A DNA stretch of 64,000 nucleotides from contig NZ_CP094656.1 in the NCBI RefSeq assembly GCF_030643805.1, positions 2,914,001 to 2,978,000 of the forward strand. The letters run 5' to 3'. Source of the stretch: Alkalihalobacillus sp. AL-G (lineage in GTDB: Bacteria > Bacillota > Bacilli > Bacillales > Fictibacillaceae). Both the position numbers and the translations under genes were made by a program. The notes under the pieces were generated by a model. That model worked only from the letters and a program-made list of their open reading frames with translations. It was not told the origin of the DNA and made no database searches. Each line of letters opens with the position of its first letter. Positions within the stretch are counted from its first letter, which is position 1. Shown piece by piece: positions 8,585-16,635 of this stretch.

Positions 8585-8833
8585 TTAATCCTCTTTCTTT
8601 TTCTCTAATTGTCGAACACGTTCTTGTAATTTCAAATAATCGTCAACTATGTTTACAGCGGTCAATACCGCAAGCTGTTTTGCATCAAGACTATTACTTT
8701 GCTGACGAATATCTCTCATTTTACGATCAACAATCGATGCAACTTTATGGACATGACCAGGCCCCTCAGCACCGATAATGGTATATTGCTGTCCGTATAT
8801 ATGTACTGTTGTTCGATTTTTTTCGTTAGACAC
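8585..8833 (-). CDS. zapA: Cell division protein ZapA
   Basis: 82 residues. N-terminal ZapA beta-hairpin region (TTVHIYGQQYTIIG...HVHKVASIVDRKM) followed by a C-terminal coiled coil (ISLKLQERVRQLEKKKED type). ZapA bundles FtsZ filaments at the division ring. Divergent from rnhC, the usual Bacillus arrangement. Start ATG 8833 with a GGAGG-like site upstream. Confidence 0.9.
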   Translation of the reverse strand: MSNEKNRTTVHIYGQQYTIIGAEGPGHVHKVASIVDRKMRDIRQQSNSLDAKQLAVLTAVNIVDDYLKLQERVRQLEKKKED

Positions 8834-8989
8834 TAAGTAAGCCTCCTAACTCATAAATACCTAATGTTTATCTTAACATGAACGTACTAGAATGGGAATA
8901 AAGAGACTGATTATTTTACAGAATTTAGTCTATTTATGGTGAAAATGCAAATCATGTTAGGGGAAAAGCTCTTTTCGGCAGAATCATGC

Positions 8990-9018
8990 TGAAAAAAAGC
9001 TTACTCTTAACGTATAAT
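8990..9018 (+). promoter_or_regulatory. Candidate rnhC promoter
   Basis: TATAAT at 9013-9018 with CTGAAA at 8990-8995 as a weak -35, spacing 17, about 40 bases before the rnhC start. Motif-based only. Confidence 0.5.
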
Positions 9019-9058
9019 AAAAAGTAGTTTCTCAATGGACCAGAAAGGGGTAATAACC

Positions 9059-10009
9059 ATGGCGCATTCCGTCCTAAAACTGACAAAAGATCAAATCTCC
9101 AGATTAGAAGATACATATAAATCTTTTTTGCAAGATACGGTTCCTCAAGGTGGCCAGTTTGTTGCAAAGGTCGATGGATGTACGATTACAGCTTATCGTT
9201 CCGGAAAGGTTCTTTTCCAAGGGGCTACAGCCGAGCAAGAATCCGCCAAATGGAGCGGGGAGCAGGTTCAATCCAGACCGGCTTCTGAAAAACGGAAAAG
9301 AAAAACTCATAACCATTTACCTCCAGAAACGATCTCCTCGATGTCGATCATCGGCTCAGATGAAGTCGGAACAGGGGACTTTTTCGGCCCGATCACCGTT
9401 GTTTCTGCCTATGTATCGAAACAGCAGATTCCGCTCGTACAAGAACTTGGCGTCAAGGATTCAAAGTTATTAAAGGACCCTCAGATCATCGAAATCGCCA
9501 AGGATCTTCTTAAAGTGATTCCATTCAGTCTTATGGTGTTACATAACGAAAAATACAATGAACTACAAAGCAAGGGGATGACACAAGGAAAAATGAAAGC
9601 GATGCTCCATCGCCGAGCCATCGAGAATGTCATGACGAAACTTCCTGAAGGGTCAGTTGTAGATGGTGTCCTGATTGACCAGTTTTGTGAACCTGGCGTC
9701 TATTTCCGCCATACGAAAACGAATGCAAAAGCTTCTCCCGTCCCTTACTTTTTTGAAACAAAGGCGGAAACCATTCACGTATCAGTTGCTGCAGCATCGA
9801 TCATTGCGCGCTATGCCTTTTTAAAAAAGATGGATGAACTATCGAAGAAAACTGGAGTCATCATTCCAAAAGGAGCAGGACAGCAAGTAGATGAAGCGGC
9901 GGCAAAAATCATTTTAAAGCAAGGAAAAACGTATTTAAACAATATCACAAAAGCCCATTTCGCCAACACAACAAAGGCCCTCAAGCTAGCCGAAAAGAAA
10001 AGGAAATAA
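9059..10009 (+). CDS. rnhC: Ribonuclease HIII
   Basis: 316 residues. The N-terminal substrate-binding TBP-like domain (about 1-85) is followed by the RNase H fold with the GSDEVGTGDFFGP metal-binding block near residue 105, ELGVKDSK, and an ILIDQF-type Asp motif; the C-terminal HxSVAAASIIAR block is present. It cleaves RNA in RNA-DNA hybrids. ATG 9059 is chosen over an in-frame start at 9035: AAAGGGG lies about 8 bases upstream and the resulting MAHSVLKL matches B. subtilis RnhC. In B. subtilis rnhC neighbours pheT; here the accessory island intervenes. Confidence 0.95.
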   Translation: MAHSVLKLTKDQISRLEDTYKSFLQDTVPQGGQFVAKVDGCTITAYRSGKVLFQGATAEQESAKWSGEQVQSRPASEKRKRKTHNHLPPETISSMSIIGSDEVGTGDFFGPITVVSAYVSKQQIPLVQELGVKDSKLLKDPQIIEIAKDLLKVIPFSLMVLHNEKYNELQSKGMTQGKMKAMLHRRAIENVMTKLPEGSVVDGVLIDQFCEPGVYFRHTKTNAKASPVPYFFETKAETIHVSVAAASIIARYAFLKKMDELSKKTGVIIPKGAGQQVDEAAAKIILKQGKTYLNNITKAHFANTTKALKLAEKKRK

Positions 10010-10727
10010 AAAAGCGTAAGTCAAAAAAGCTTGGAGAAATTCGCCAAGCTTTTTTATATGCGACTATTTTATTTACTTTATCAATGAATAATGGAAGCTC
10101 TGACAAATCATTCAATATGAAATCTGCTTCTACACAGCCCCAATGTTCATCTCTTTTCCAAACGGCCTTCATTCCTACATTTTTGGCGGCTTTTACATCG
10201 TTTATTGGATGATCTCCAACAAATATACATTCGTCAGGTTCGACATTTAGTTGCTTCAAGCTTTTTATAAAAAGTTGTGGATCAGGTTTTTTTATACCCT
10301 CCCATTCAGAGACAAGAATCGTATTAAAATAGGGCTCGATTCCTAATGCTATAATATTGTCCATTTGGAATTGCCCGTTCCCATTCGTTATCATTCCCAT
10401 TTCTATGGACGTGCTTTTTAACCTCTCTAACATAGGTATCAGATTGACAAAAGGGACACAATGATTCTTAAACTGTACAACATAATCTCGAAGTAAAACT
10501 TCCCATAAAAGATCTATGTTATAATCATCGATCAGTTGTTGATACACTTTATCTTTCCAAACGTATCCTTGACAATCTAATTCAATAAACCTTGACGTGT
10601 ACTCTTTTTTGGGGACATGACCAACCCATTTAATGTACCTATCGTATTGATCATCAATGAATTTTCGTACGGAAGCATCACGATTTAACAAAGTGCCGTC
10701 TAGATCAAATATCACTGCTTTAATCAT
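9981..10727 (-). CDS. HAD-superfamily hydrolase
   Basis: 248 residues. HAD motif I (FDLDGTLL, residues 7-14), a helical cap, motif II (MITNGNG), the motif III Lys region (KKPDPQLF) and motif IV (GDHPINDVKAA) are all intact, so it is probably an active phosphatase of the HAD-IA group; the substrate is unknown. Start ATG 10727 overlaps the preceding small ORF by 8 bases and has GGAGAGG upstream. Oddity: the last ~27 residues (from about VAYKKAW) are encoded by the rnhC terminator hairpin and the rnhC 3' end; the normal HAD fold is complete before this, so the tail looks like read-through after loss of an earlier stop. Confidence 0.8.
   Translation of the reverse strand: MIKAVIFDLDGTLLNRDASVRKFIDDQYDRYIKWVGHVPKKEYTSRFIELDCQGYVWKDKVYQQLIDDYNIDLLWEVLLRDYVVQFKNHCVPFVNLIPMLERLKSTSIEMGMITNGNGQFQMDNIIALGIEPYFNTILVSEWEGIKKPDPQLFIKSLKQLNVEPDECIFVGDHPINDVKAAKNVGMKAVWKRDEHWGCVEADFILNDLSELPLFIDKVNKIVAYKKAWRISPSFFDLRFFISFSFRLA
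10022..10058. terminator. rnhC terminator
   Basis: AAAAAAGCTTGG (10024-10035) and CCAAGCTTTTTT (10045-10056) form a perfect stem with terminal A/T runs on both strands. It ends rnhC. It also falls inside the 3' coding end of the convergent HAD gene. Confidence 0.85.
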
Positions 10728-10890
10728 TTTGAGCCTCTCCTAAAAAGTCTTGCTGGAAATGAGAACCATCATAAGTAATAAAAACGTTTTCAACTTTATT
10801 TTTACTAAATTGAACAAAGCCTGGACTGTTGTCGGATAAAAATGCTACAACTCTTAGATTGTTGAAATCTTTTACATCTAGAATTTTCAA
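10720..10890 (-). CDS. Small hypothetical protein (56 residues)
   Basis: A short ORF overlapping the HAD start by 8 bases. I prefer TTG 10890, which has AAGGGG 7 bases upstream; a longer version from TTG 10947 would begin inside a terminator-like hairpin. The product (MKILDVKDFNNLRVVAFLSD...) has no motif I recognise. It may be translationally coupled to the HAD gene, or it may be a truncated remnant. Confidence 0.4.
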   Translation of the reverse strand: MKILDVKDFNNLRVVAFLSDNSPGFVQFSKNKVENVFITYDGSHFQQDFLGEAQND

Positions 10891-10914
10891 CTCAAGTCCC
10901 CTTAACGGAATAAA

Positions 10915-10946
10915 AGAAGAACGACTTTGATACTGTCGTTCTCTCA
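10915..10946 (-). terminator. Terminator-like hairpin behind the GyrI-like gene
   Basis: AGAACGAC (10919-10926) and GTCGTTCT (10936-10943) pair around a 9-base loop. On the minus strand the tail is T-rich (TTCTTTTATT). It lies right after the GyrI-like stop at 10953. Confidence 0.6.
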
Positions 10947-10952
10947 ACTGGA

Positions 10953-11429
10953 TTACAAAATGTAGTTGAATAATTCTACTCGAAGATTTTCAGGATCGTT
11001 TTCTTTTTGATATAATTCCAAGTTCCAACTCGTATTGGAACGTATATACCCTTTCTCTTCAATCCATTGATGCAATTGAGCATAACTATTTCTCATTAGG
11101 TTATTTGGTCCTATATGTAAAATGGTAGCATATCTTTGCGCTGGAATTGTCAAAGTAGTCATATTTTCTGGTATGTCTTTATATTCACTTACTTGAACAC
11201 CAATCCAATAACCATCTTGCTCTGGTGATGATTCTTCTACCACAAAAGCTCCTATCTGTTGACCTGAGTTTGTGACATTCTCAATTTCTACCGTTCTCTC
11301 TTTTAATACCTTTGCAGCTTTTGGTATTTCTTCAATATACCTTTCATCTGCACAAACTACTCTAAACCCGACTATTTTTACTTCGCCTAATTCTTTAACA
11401 GATTTTTCACTTATAACTTCCTGATTCAT
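10953..11429 (-). CDS. GyrI-like effector-binding domain protein
   Basis: 158 residues with the SOUL/GyrI-like small-molecule binding fold found at the C-terminus of AraC-type regulators and as stand-alone proteins: conserved-looking stretches are KIVGFRVVC, GYWIGVQVSEYKDIPENMTTLTIPAQRYA and a C-terminal LELY. No DNA-binding domain is present, so it is a single-domain member; ligand and role unknown. ATG 11429 follows AAGGAG at proper distance; an in-frame GTG at 11438 lies directly against that site. First gene of the accessory island on this side. Confidence 0.75.
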   Translation of the reverse strand: MNQEVISEKSVKELGEVKIVGFRVVCADERYIEEIPKAAKVLKERTVEIENVTNSGQQIGAFVVEESSPEQDGYWIGVQVSEYKDIPENMTTLTIPAQRYATILHIGPNNLMRNSYAQLHQWIEEKGYIRSNTSWNLELYQKENDPENLRVELFNYIL

Positions 11430-11523
11430 GTATTTCACTCCTTAAATCGATTCTATCTTACATAATTGCTCTTCTACATCATATGTAAGATTCCTCCATT
11501 TCTTTGTTAGGAGTATAAGTTTG

Positions 11524-11553
11524 CCCGTTACCTTATGTGGTCTTCGATTTAAC
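11524..11553 (+). repeat. Island repeat, degraded copy
   Basis: CGTTACCTTATGTGG followed by TCTTCGATTTAAC resembles the stem and loop of the full copy at 15390, but the second arm is eroded. Confidence 0.4.
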
Positions 11554-11574
11554 TGGCCCAAGTCCTCAGTAACA

Positions 11575-11616
11575 GGCAATCACCCTGCACAGGAATTGCC
11601 CCTTATATGGAATAAG
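11575..11616 (+). repeat. Island hairpin repeat, copy 1
   Basis: GGCAAT (11575-11580) pairs with ATTGCC (11595-11600), followed by the tail CCTTATATGGAATAAG, identical to the tail of the 15390 copy. Located 66 bases 3' of the stop of the 47-residue ORF. Confidence 0.7.
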
Positions 11617-11681
11617 TAGATATCCACTATTAGCACGTATAGTGAAAAAGAGATTTTAAACAATCGTACCTGTTAGTCGAA

Positions 11682-11825
11682 TTACCCCAAAATAAACCCT
11701 ACGATTGTTAAAGAAAAAATTATTGGTATCATACAACCAATACCCAAACAACCTTCAAATAAGTTATCGAGAAATGAACGGAATTTATCTTTCTTAGTCT
11801 CCTTGTTATTAAACAATTGAGACAT
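11682..11825 (-). CDS. Small membrane protein (47 residues)
   Basis: Polar N-terminus (MSQLFNNKETKKDKFRSFLD) followed by one hydrophobic helix (GCLGIGCMIPIIFSLTIVGF) and an immediate stop. The ribosome binding site is weak (GGTGGG). No family recognised. It sits in the island with the same orientation as its neighbours and has a repeat copy 3' of its stop. Confidence 0.5.
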   Translation of the reverse strand: MSQLFNNKETKKDKFRSFLDNLFEGCLGIGCMIPIIFSLTIVGFILG

Positions 11826-12128
11826 ATTTCCCACCAACCTCAGAAATTCATATGATTAAACTTCTTTCCATACTTCTTTCCAAATCCTATTAAAAATAAG
11901 TTCCACTTTTTCTCCAACAATACTTTCAACTTTCTGGAACGGAGTACGCAAAAGAACATTCATTAAAAATAAAAAATATATTCAAATCGCTTATTATGTG
12001 AAATCATAGAAATTTTGCACATGCAACTATCACTAGGATTAAGTAAAATGCTACTGCAATGAATATTTTAAACTTTATACCTTCTATATCCTTAGTTTAA
12101 GATTTAAGGGAAAAACCAACCCATTAAC
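11826..12128. other. Gap without a convincing gene
   Basis: AT-rich sequence. A 35-codon minus-strand ORF (11856-11963) lacks a ribosome binding site. A hydrophobic frame ending at 12004 reads IEGIKFKIFIAVAFYLILVI but has no usable start codon, so it may be the remains of a small membrane-protein gene. Confidence 0.5.
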
Positions 12129-12422
12129 TCACTTCTTTCGTTTCAAATCATGCTTTTGAGCACTTGTAATAATGAAGGTTAAAATGGACAAAATAATTAG
12201 CCCAAATAAAATAAATGCACCAATAATTATCATACTATTTATAATATCCAATTTAAATGAGATCGATATAATTAGTCCCAATGTTCCACCTATTAAAGCT
12301 CCAACTGTCAAAAATACTTTTGTTTGATTAAATCCTTTTATTTTTATGAGGTATAAGCCGATAGCTATATATAAAATTGGAATAATGATTGGTATAACGT
12401 TATTTAATAAGTCATTATTCAA
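12129..12422 (-). CDS. Small integral membrane protein (97 residues)
   Basis: Three hydrophobic segments (about 10-25, 38-55 and 62-88) and a basic C-terminal tail (KHDLKRKK), which predicts the C-terminus inside. Start is TTG 12422, 8 bases after AAGGGGAG. Function unknown; an island gene. Confidence 0.6.
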   Translation of the reverse strand: MNNDLLNNVIPIIIPILYIAIGLYLIKIKGFNQTKVFLTVGALIGGTLGLIISISFKLDIINSMIIIGAFILFGLIILSILTFIITSAQKHDLKRKK

Positions 12423-12827
12423 AGCGGAACTCCCCTTCGTAAAAAACTATTAACAATTAGTATTTTCGCGATTGAAATCAACAATGCCTTATCATTCACA
12501 TAATTGCCCGGTTAGAAAAAAAAGCCTTTCCACTAGAAACACCACCTAAATTCAATAAGGAGAGAGTATCCCTATTAAAGAAAAGCCCCCTTTGAAGAAA
12601 AGCGTACCTTTCAGCAAAAAGCCAAATGGTACACTTTTATGAGCAGTATTTTTCTTTTCCAGCTGGTAATGCATACCTGTTACACGGTAGTTTGCTTATA
12701 CTCTACGAATCACTTTTTTGTTTTCTTCCCTTTTAAATTATTTGATTGAGTGTTACCTGCGCCCAAAAAGGAGTTCCAATGTACGCAAAGTGAGGTAATA
12801 CCTTAATTTAATTTCTCACCGAATATA
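12423..12827. other. Gap with a repeat copy only
   Basis: No gene supported. It contains one island repeat copy (12553-12605) and an imperfect hairpin GTACC/GGTAC at 12604-12632. A 41-codon frame starting near 12673 has no ribosome binding site. Confidence 0.5.
12553..12605 (+). repeat. Island hairpin repeat, copy 2 (diverged)
   Basis: CCCTATTAAAGAAAAGCCCC then CTTTGAAGAA matches the loop, second arm and tail of the copies at 18275 and 23693; the first arm is eroded. Confidence 0.5.
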
Positions 12828-13415
12828 CTAATCATTTAATCCCTTTCCATTGAGAATTTTCTGCATATACTTTTCAACCCTTGACTCTCGAGTTTTGGAT
12901 TGTTTGGCTTTAGAAAAATAAAGAATGTATGCTCTTTGCCGTCCCGGCGTCAATGCTTCAAAAGCCGTTTTCAAGGTAGGGACTTCATCGAATTTATTTT
13001 GAAGTTCTTCAGGAATTGTAAGTTCTGTTTTCATTTTCACTTCCAAACCGGCTTTTTCAACTTCAATGGCTTCATTAATATAGGCTTTCAAGATGGGTTC
13101 CATTTCAACTATTTCTTGAACATTGGTGAACCGAATCTGGCGCGCAGCCTGTACATTCTCTGTTTGTTGGATTAAAATCCCATGGGGATCCTTAAACAAG
13201 GCACCTTTGTGAAACAGAAGCGCACAATATTCTTTAAATCCATGTATTAAAACGATGTTTTTATTCTCAAACGTGTAACAAGGATGCATCCACTTAAATT
13301 CTTCGGTCAGCTCACAGTCAAGAACGATATTTCTTAACGTCTCAAATTCTCCCTTCCACTTTTTGGCTTTTCGTAAAAATCCATCAACCTTACGATTCAT
13401 TTTACTATTTGTCAT
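12828..13415 (-). CDS. ydeI: YdeI/OmdA family protein (DUF1801 plus C-terminal OmdA helix)
   Basis: 195 residues closely resembling B. subtilis YdeI: N-terminal DUF1801 fold (KVDGFLRKAKKWKGEFETLR, LTEEFKWMHPCYTFENKN, KEYCALLFHKGALFKD) and a C-terminal OmdA-type region (PEELQNKFDEVPTLKTAFEALTPGRQRAYI). These proteins are annotated as bacteriocin-protection or frataxin-like, with no firm function. ATG 13415 has GAGGGGT upstream; TTG 13418 is an alternative. A mutated duplicate of its 5' end lies directly upstream at 13448-13545. Confidence 0.85.
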   Translation of the reverse strand: MTNSKMNRKVDGFLRKAKKWKGEFETLRNIVLDCELTEEFKWMHPCYTFENKNIVLIHGFKEYCALLFHKGALFKDPHGILIQQTENVQAARQIRFTNVQEIVEMEPILKAYINEAIEVEKAGLEVKMKTELTIPEELQNKFDEVPTLKTAFEALTPGRQRAYILYFSKAKQSKTRESRVEKYMQKILNGKGLND

Positions 13416-13447
13416 CAAGGAACACCCCTCTTCAATTTTTCGATCAA

Positions 13448-13680
13448 CTGACAGTCAAGAATGGATCATTCTCAATTTCTCCAATTCTTTCTGTCACTTT
13501 TTGGCTTTACTTGAATATTCATCAACCTTGACTCGTTTTCCATAACCCACTTGGCAGCTTGCTTGGATTGGTTAAGGCGGACCAAACCTTCTCGATATAG
13601 AGGCGAAATCCTTATTAGATCAACGCCCCCGATTCTTGCTTCTGAGTAATCTTCGAATGATGTATTGAGCTCTCGATCCC
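13448..13680 (-). pseudogene. Decayed ydeI 5' duplicate fused to an unknown gene remnant
   Basis: Bases 13448-13545 align along their length with 13311-13402 inside ydeI. Translated in the matching frame they give RVKVDEYSSKAKK, then a stop in place of Trp, then QKELEKLR. Upstream (to about 13680) a frame reads DRELNTSFEDYSEARIGGVD and LIRISPLYREGLVRLNQSK without a start codon, the 3' end of a gene I do not recognise. Together they look like a duplication or deletion scar. Confidence 0.6.
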
Positions 13681-13707
13681 GTTAGCGTAGCTACACTACA
13701 AACTAAG

Positions 13708-14415
13708 CTAACACCTTACATTTTTGCGTTTGAAACCAAGCTGCCCCCTATCTAAATCCTTTTGAATATTTTCGGAAGCAAGCAGGATACTGCTTTTTTT
13801 CTTGCCCCGCCTGACTTCGACTGGGCCTACTACCTTGGCGGTTTCAACCGCCTTTTCATGGAGTGGCAAATATGAAATCCCGACTGTGTAGATAAAATTA
13901 TTCATAGCAGATTTCGTTCGATCAGGTGAATCGTGAATCGTACTTTCCACCTTATCAAGCATACTGGAAATCTTGCTTGTGCTAAATTCACCGTCCGGGC
14001 GATTACCCAAAAGCCAACAGTAACAACTCCAGCCTGCCGACATCCTAAGTTCTTCACCATTTGCAATCCATTTATCGGCAACATCTTGCGCAATATCGTT
14101 TTCTGCCAAAGTTACTGCAACCACATAATCGGACAGCATATAAAAATACGCCGCATCCATCCAACGTTCAAAATCCGCCTCAGTCATTGTCATTGGGTCC
14201 GCAATGATGCCGGCAAAATACATGGCATCGTAGTTCCCGGTAGCGTAAAGCTGCTCGGCTAAAGGCTGATTTCTCTTGATATTCTTTGCGAGCGGCTTCA
14301 TTTTGCCTGTAGCCACACCAAAAAGCGGCTCGTGTGCACCATTGCTTATGTAAGTCTTTTTAATTCGATCCTTGCCGAGCGCTTCTAGTTCCTGCATAAC
14401 CATTTCTAAATCCAT
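13708..14415 (-). CDS. DNA alkylation repair (AlkD-like HEAT repeat) protein
   Basis: 235 residues, mostly helical, with the AlkD-type opening (MDLEMVMQELEALG...KKTYISNGAHEPLFGVATGKMKPLAK) and HEAT-like repeats. The AlkD family excises N3- and N7-alkylpurines without base flipping; this subgroup (COG4912-like) is less characterised, and I cannot confirm the catalytic Asp/Trp set by eye. ATG 14415 is preferred, with AAGGAAGG upstream; GTG 14424 is the alternative. Island gene, minus strand like its neighbours. Confidence 0.7.
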   Translation of the reverse strand: MDLEMVMQELEALGKDRIKKTYISNGAHEPLFGVATGKMKPLAKNIKRNQPLAEQLYATGNYDAMYFAGIIADPMTMTEADFERWMDAAYFYMLSDYVVAVTLAENDIAQDVADKWIANGEELRMSAGWSCYCWLLGNRPDGEFSTSKISSMLDKVESTIHDSPDRTKSAMNNFIYTVGISYLPLHEKAVETAKVVGPVEVRRGKKKSSILLASENIQKDLDRGQLGFKRKNVRC

Positions 14416-14591
14416 GTATTGCACTTCCTTCCTTTATAATCCCACCTCATTGTATCCATCTAGCTTAGATTCTTTCCTAAGCAATGCTTTAACTTAATGT
14501 AAAAAATCAAAAGTGAAACACAAAGGTTATCCCATATTTTCACTACCTTTTCCCAATATTTTCCATCTGCATAAATTCTTGAGTATAAAAA

Positions 14592-14629
14592 GGTCATCAC
14601 GTTGTTAGGCAATCGCACCCGTTCGTTTA
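14592..14629 (+). repeat. Island hairpin repeat, copy 3
   Basis: GGTCATCACGTTGTTAGGCA then ATCGCACCCGTTCGTTTAA. It overlaps the stop codon of the S51 peptidase gene, so the gene's stop is contributed by the repeat. Confidence 0.55.
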
Positions 14630-15325
14630 ATAATCACCTAAAAATTTTGTCTCCAATTCAATCTCTTTTACTGTCTTATCAAAATAAACCTTATAAGCCT
14701 TGGCATTAGGTCTTGAACTAACGATTTTACTTACATCTTGGTCCATATAGTGTAGAGCAACACCATCAGCAGCAGCAATACCCGACTTTATTTTACCTTT
14801 AGCTACAAATTCCTGATAGGAAGGTCTTCTATTTGATTCTCCATCATAAAGAGGGCAATTACTACCTTTTAGCAAACCTAAACACTCTAATGGTTCAAGT
14901 GCATCCCCAAATGAATCAGTAACTCCTTCTTCAAACCAACAAATGGAACCTGCACTGATGCCAACTAATACTACCCCTTGTTCCCAAGCCTTTTTTAATA
15001 TAATATCTAGTCCCCATTCTTTCCATAAAATCAGTAAATTTTTGGTGTTACCACCGCCAACATAAATTATATCTTTATTTAATAGAAAGCTCTCCAATTC
15101 TCTGGTTTGAGGTTTGAATAATGAAAGATGTGATGGTTTACAATTTTGCTTTTCAAAGAAGTTATAAAACCTTGAAATGTAGTTATCTGAATCTCCACTT
15201 GCAGTAGGAACGAAACAAATCTTGGGCTTTATTTTGCTTGATTGATTAAGTACGTACAAATCCAGCAACGGATTTTCTGGTTCCATAGAGAATCCACCGC
15301 CACCAAGAGCAATCACTTGCCTCAT
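14627..15325 (-). CDS. Peptidase S51 family protein (dipeptidase E-like, YgaJ type)
   Basis: 232 residues of the class-I glutamine amidotransferase-like fold. IYVGGGNTKNLL precedes the nucleophile elbow GISAGSICWF (Ser near residue 125), and ESNRRPSYQEF supplies the region of the His partner. S51 enzymes cleave Asp-X dipeptides or related substrates; the resemblance is to B. subtilis YgaJ rather than PepE of enterics. ATG 15325 has AAAGGATG upstream. A repeat copy overlaps the stop. Confidence 0.8.
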   Translation of the reverse strand: MRQVIALGGGGFSMEPENPLLDLYVLNQSSKIKPKICFVPTASGDSDNYISRFYNFFEKQNCKPSHLSLFKPQTRELESFLLNKDIIYVGGGNTKNLLILWKEWGLDIILKKAWEQGVVLVGISAGSICWFEEGVTDSFGDALEPLECLGLLKGSNCPLYDGESNRRPSYQEFVAKGKIKSGIAAADGVALHYMDQDVSKIVSSRPNAKAYKVYFDKTVKEIELETKFLGDY

Positions 15326-15389
15326 CTGTTTACATCCTTTCCGTTTTTTATGTCTTATTCAACTCTTCAACCCTTTTGTTAGCAATGAG

Positions 15390-15433
15390 GACGATTACCT
15401 TATGCAGCAATCGTCCCCTTATATGGAATAAGG
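15390..15433 (+). repeat. Island hairpin repeat, copy 4 (best-formed)
   Basis: GACGATT (15390-15396) pairs with AATCGTC (15409-15415); the loop region is ACCTTATGCAGC and the tail is CCCTTATATGGAATAAGG. Located 97 bases 3' of the GNAT gene stop. Confidence 0.75.
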
Positions 15434-15529
15434 AAAATTGATTTTAAAAGACCTTTCGGATTTTATGCTGTGGGTAGAGGTTTTCTGGTTTTCTGCTCGT
15501 TAGTTCAAACCAACCTTTTACATTTTGAA

Positions 15530-16414
15530 TTAGGCTTGGGAGGTAAGAGGATGTTTAACTTGGAACAATGGAAACTCATTGTTCCCACTTATTTTTACAA
15601 ATAACACATCATCCCCATTAAAGATATAACGTTGAGTTTTAATCCCTTGATAGTCAGGAGTATAATGGAAGACAATTTTATTAATATCGTAATGAGAAAT
15701 CTTTGAAAGGATTTTATCAATGTTAACCGCTTTTTTACTCACCATATCAAAAATATCTACTTGCCCGTCCTCTTGTTCAAAAATTACAATTGCCTCTTCA
15801 TCCTCAAGGTAATAAATATCATTGTTAAATACATATATACAATAAAACATCAGTAACCCTTGAGTGTTATCCGTCCCAAAGCGTTTTGAAACTGGAACTC
15901 TTTCTAATGCAAGTTCATAAATGAACTTAAGATCATCAATATTACTTCCATCTAATTTACGAATACCTGTTACACCATTTTGACTCGTTGAATACTCCAT
16001 TGAAAACTGATATTCTTTTACTGGCTTAAATCCGAATTTAGGATAAAATTCTAAAACACTTTGATTAGCAAACAAGTACATAAAGTCATATTTATTTTCG
16101 TATTCTTCTAAAACCTTGTTCATTAGACTTGCTGAAAGTCCTCGATCTCGATAATCAGGGTGTGTCATAACTGTCCCTATTTGTATAGCTCTTTTTTTCT
16201 CACCATTTATCACGAATTCCAATAGGTTTACCGAAACATTTGCTATCACTTTATCCCCATCAGTATAAGAAAAGGGAATATAACGGTTATTCCAATATCC
16301 TTTTTGATACCAATCTTCAAAATTTATACCAAATATCAACGTAGCAAGTTCATTGAAACTTTTTCTTAATTTCTCATTATTTTTGTAATCCTTATAAAAA
16401 GTTAATCCTGTCAT
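15530..16414 (-). CDS. GNAT family N-acetyltransferase
   Basis: About 294 residues. The N-terminal GNAT domain has IQIGTVMTHPDYRDRGLSASLMNKVLEEY, i.e. the acetyl-CoA-binding R-x-x-G-x-S/A loop, followed by NQSVLEFYPKFGF typical of the fold; a second, less conserved half (residues 150-294) resembles Eis-like two-domain acetyltransferases. Substrate unknown. Start choice is uncertain: ATG 16414 has GGAG 6 bases upstream, ATG 16426 has AGGTGG 8 bases upstream. Island gene. Confidence 0.75.
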   Translation of the reverse strand: MTGLTFYKDYKNNEKLRKSFNELATLIFGINFEDWYQKGYWNNRYIPFSYTDGDKVIANVSVNLLEFVINGEKKRAIQIGTVMTHPDYRDRGLSASLMNKVLEEYENKYDFMYLFANQSVLEFYPKFGFKPVKEYQFSMEYSTSQNGVTGIRKLDGSNIDDLKFIYELALERVPVSKRFGTDNTQGLLMFYCIYVFNNDIYYLEDEEAIVIFEQEDGQVDIFDMVSKKAVNIDKILSKISHYDINKIVFHYTPDYQGIKTQRYIFNGDDVLFVKISGNNEFPLFQVKHPLTSQA

Positions 16415-16537
16415 CTTCCTCTCCATCCCAATAACCACCTAGTCTAAGTACATTTCTTCATATTCCCAAACCAATATTAACATAAATATCCAGGTTTTGT
16501 TTGGCAGCCTTACTCCATTAATTGAATAATCCAAAAA

Positions 16538-16578
16538 GACGCACTTAATCAAGAAGTGCACCCGATTGTTGAAGATCC
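16538..16578 (+). repeat. Island hairpin repeat, copy 5
   Basis: GCACTT (16541-16546) pairs with AAGTGC (16554-16559), followed by the tail CCCGATTGTTGAAGATCC. A partial tail (CTCCATTAATTGAATAATCC) also occurs at 16513-16532. Confidence 0.7.
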
Positions 16579-16596
16579 TTCTTAAACTGATCTGTA

Positions 16597-16635
16597 TCAG
16601 CTTTATTGCAGAAAAACCCCCGATTATTGAGCAAG
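16597..16635 (+). repeat. Island hairpin repeat, copy 6
   Basis: CAGCTTTATTGCAGAAAAA followed by CCCCCGATTATTGAGCAAG, 19 bases after copy 5. It contains the stop codon of the decayed ORF at 16624. Confidence 0.6.

Noticed and set aside
11856-11963. 35-codon minus-strand ORF (MNVLLRTPFQKVESI...)
   Set aside because: No ribosome binding site and no recognisable motif; kept only as a note in the gap entry.
12004-12090. Hydrophobic peptide frame IEGIKFKIFIAVAFYLILVI
   Set aside because: No ATG, GTG or TTG start in frame after the preceding stop; at most a remnant.
12540-12680. 41-codon minus-strand ORF in the repeat-bearing gap
   Set aside because: No ribosome binding site; it translates the island repeat and changes composition midway.
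14592-14629. Classical integron attC core (GTTRRRY) in the repeats
   Set aside because: GTTAGGC occurs in this copy, but the other copies lack GTTRRRY at the same place, so these are not standard attC sites.
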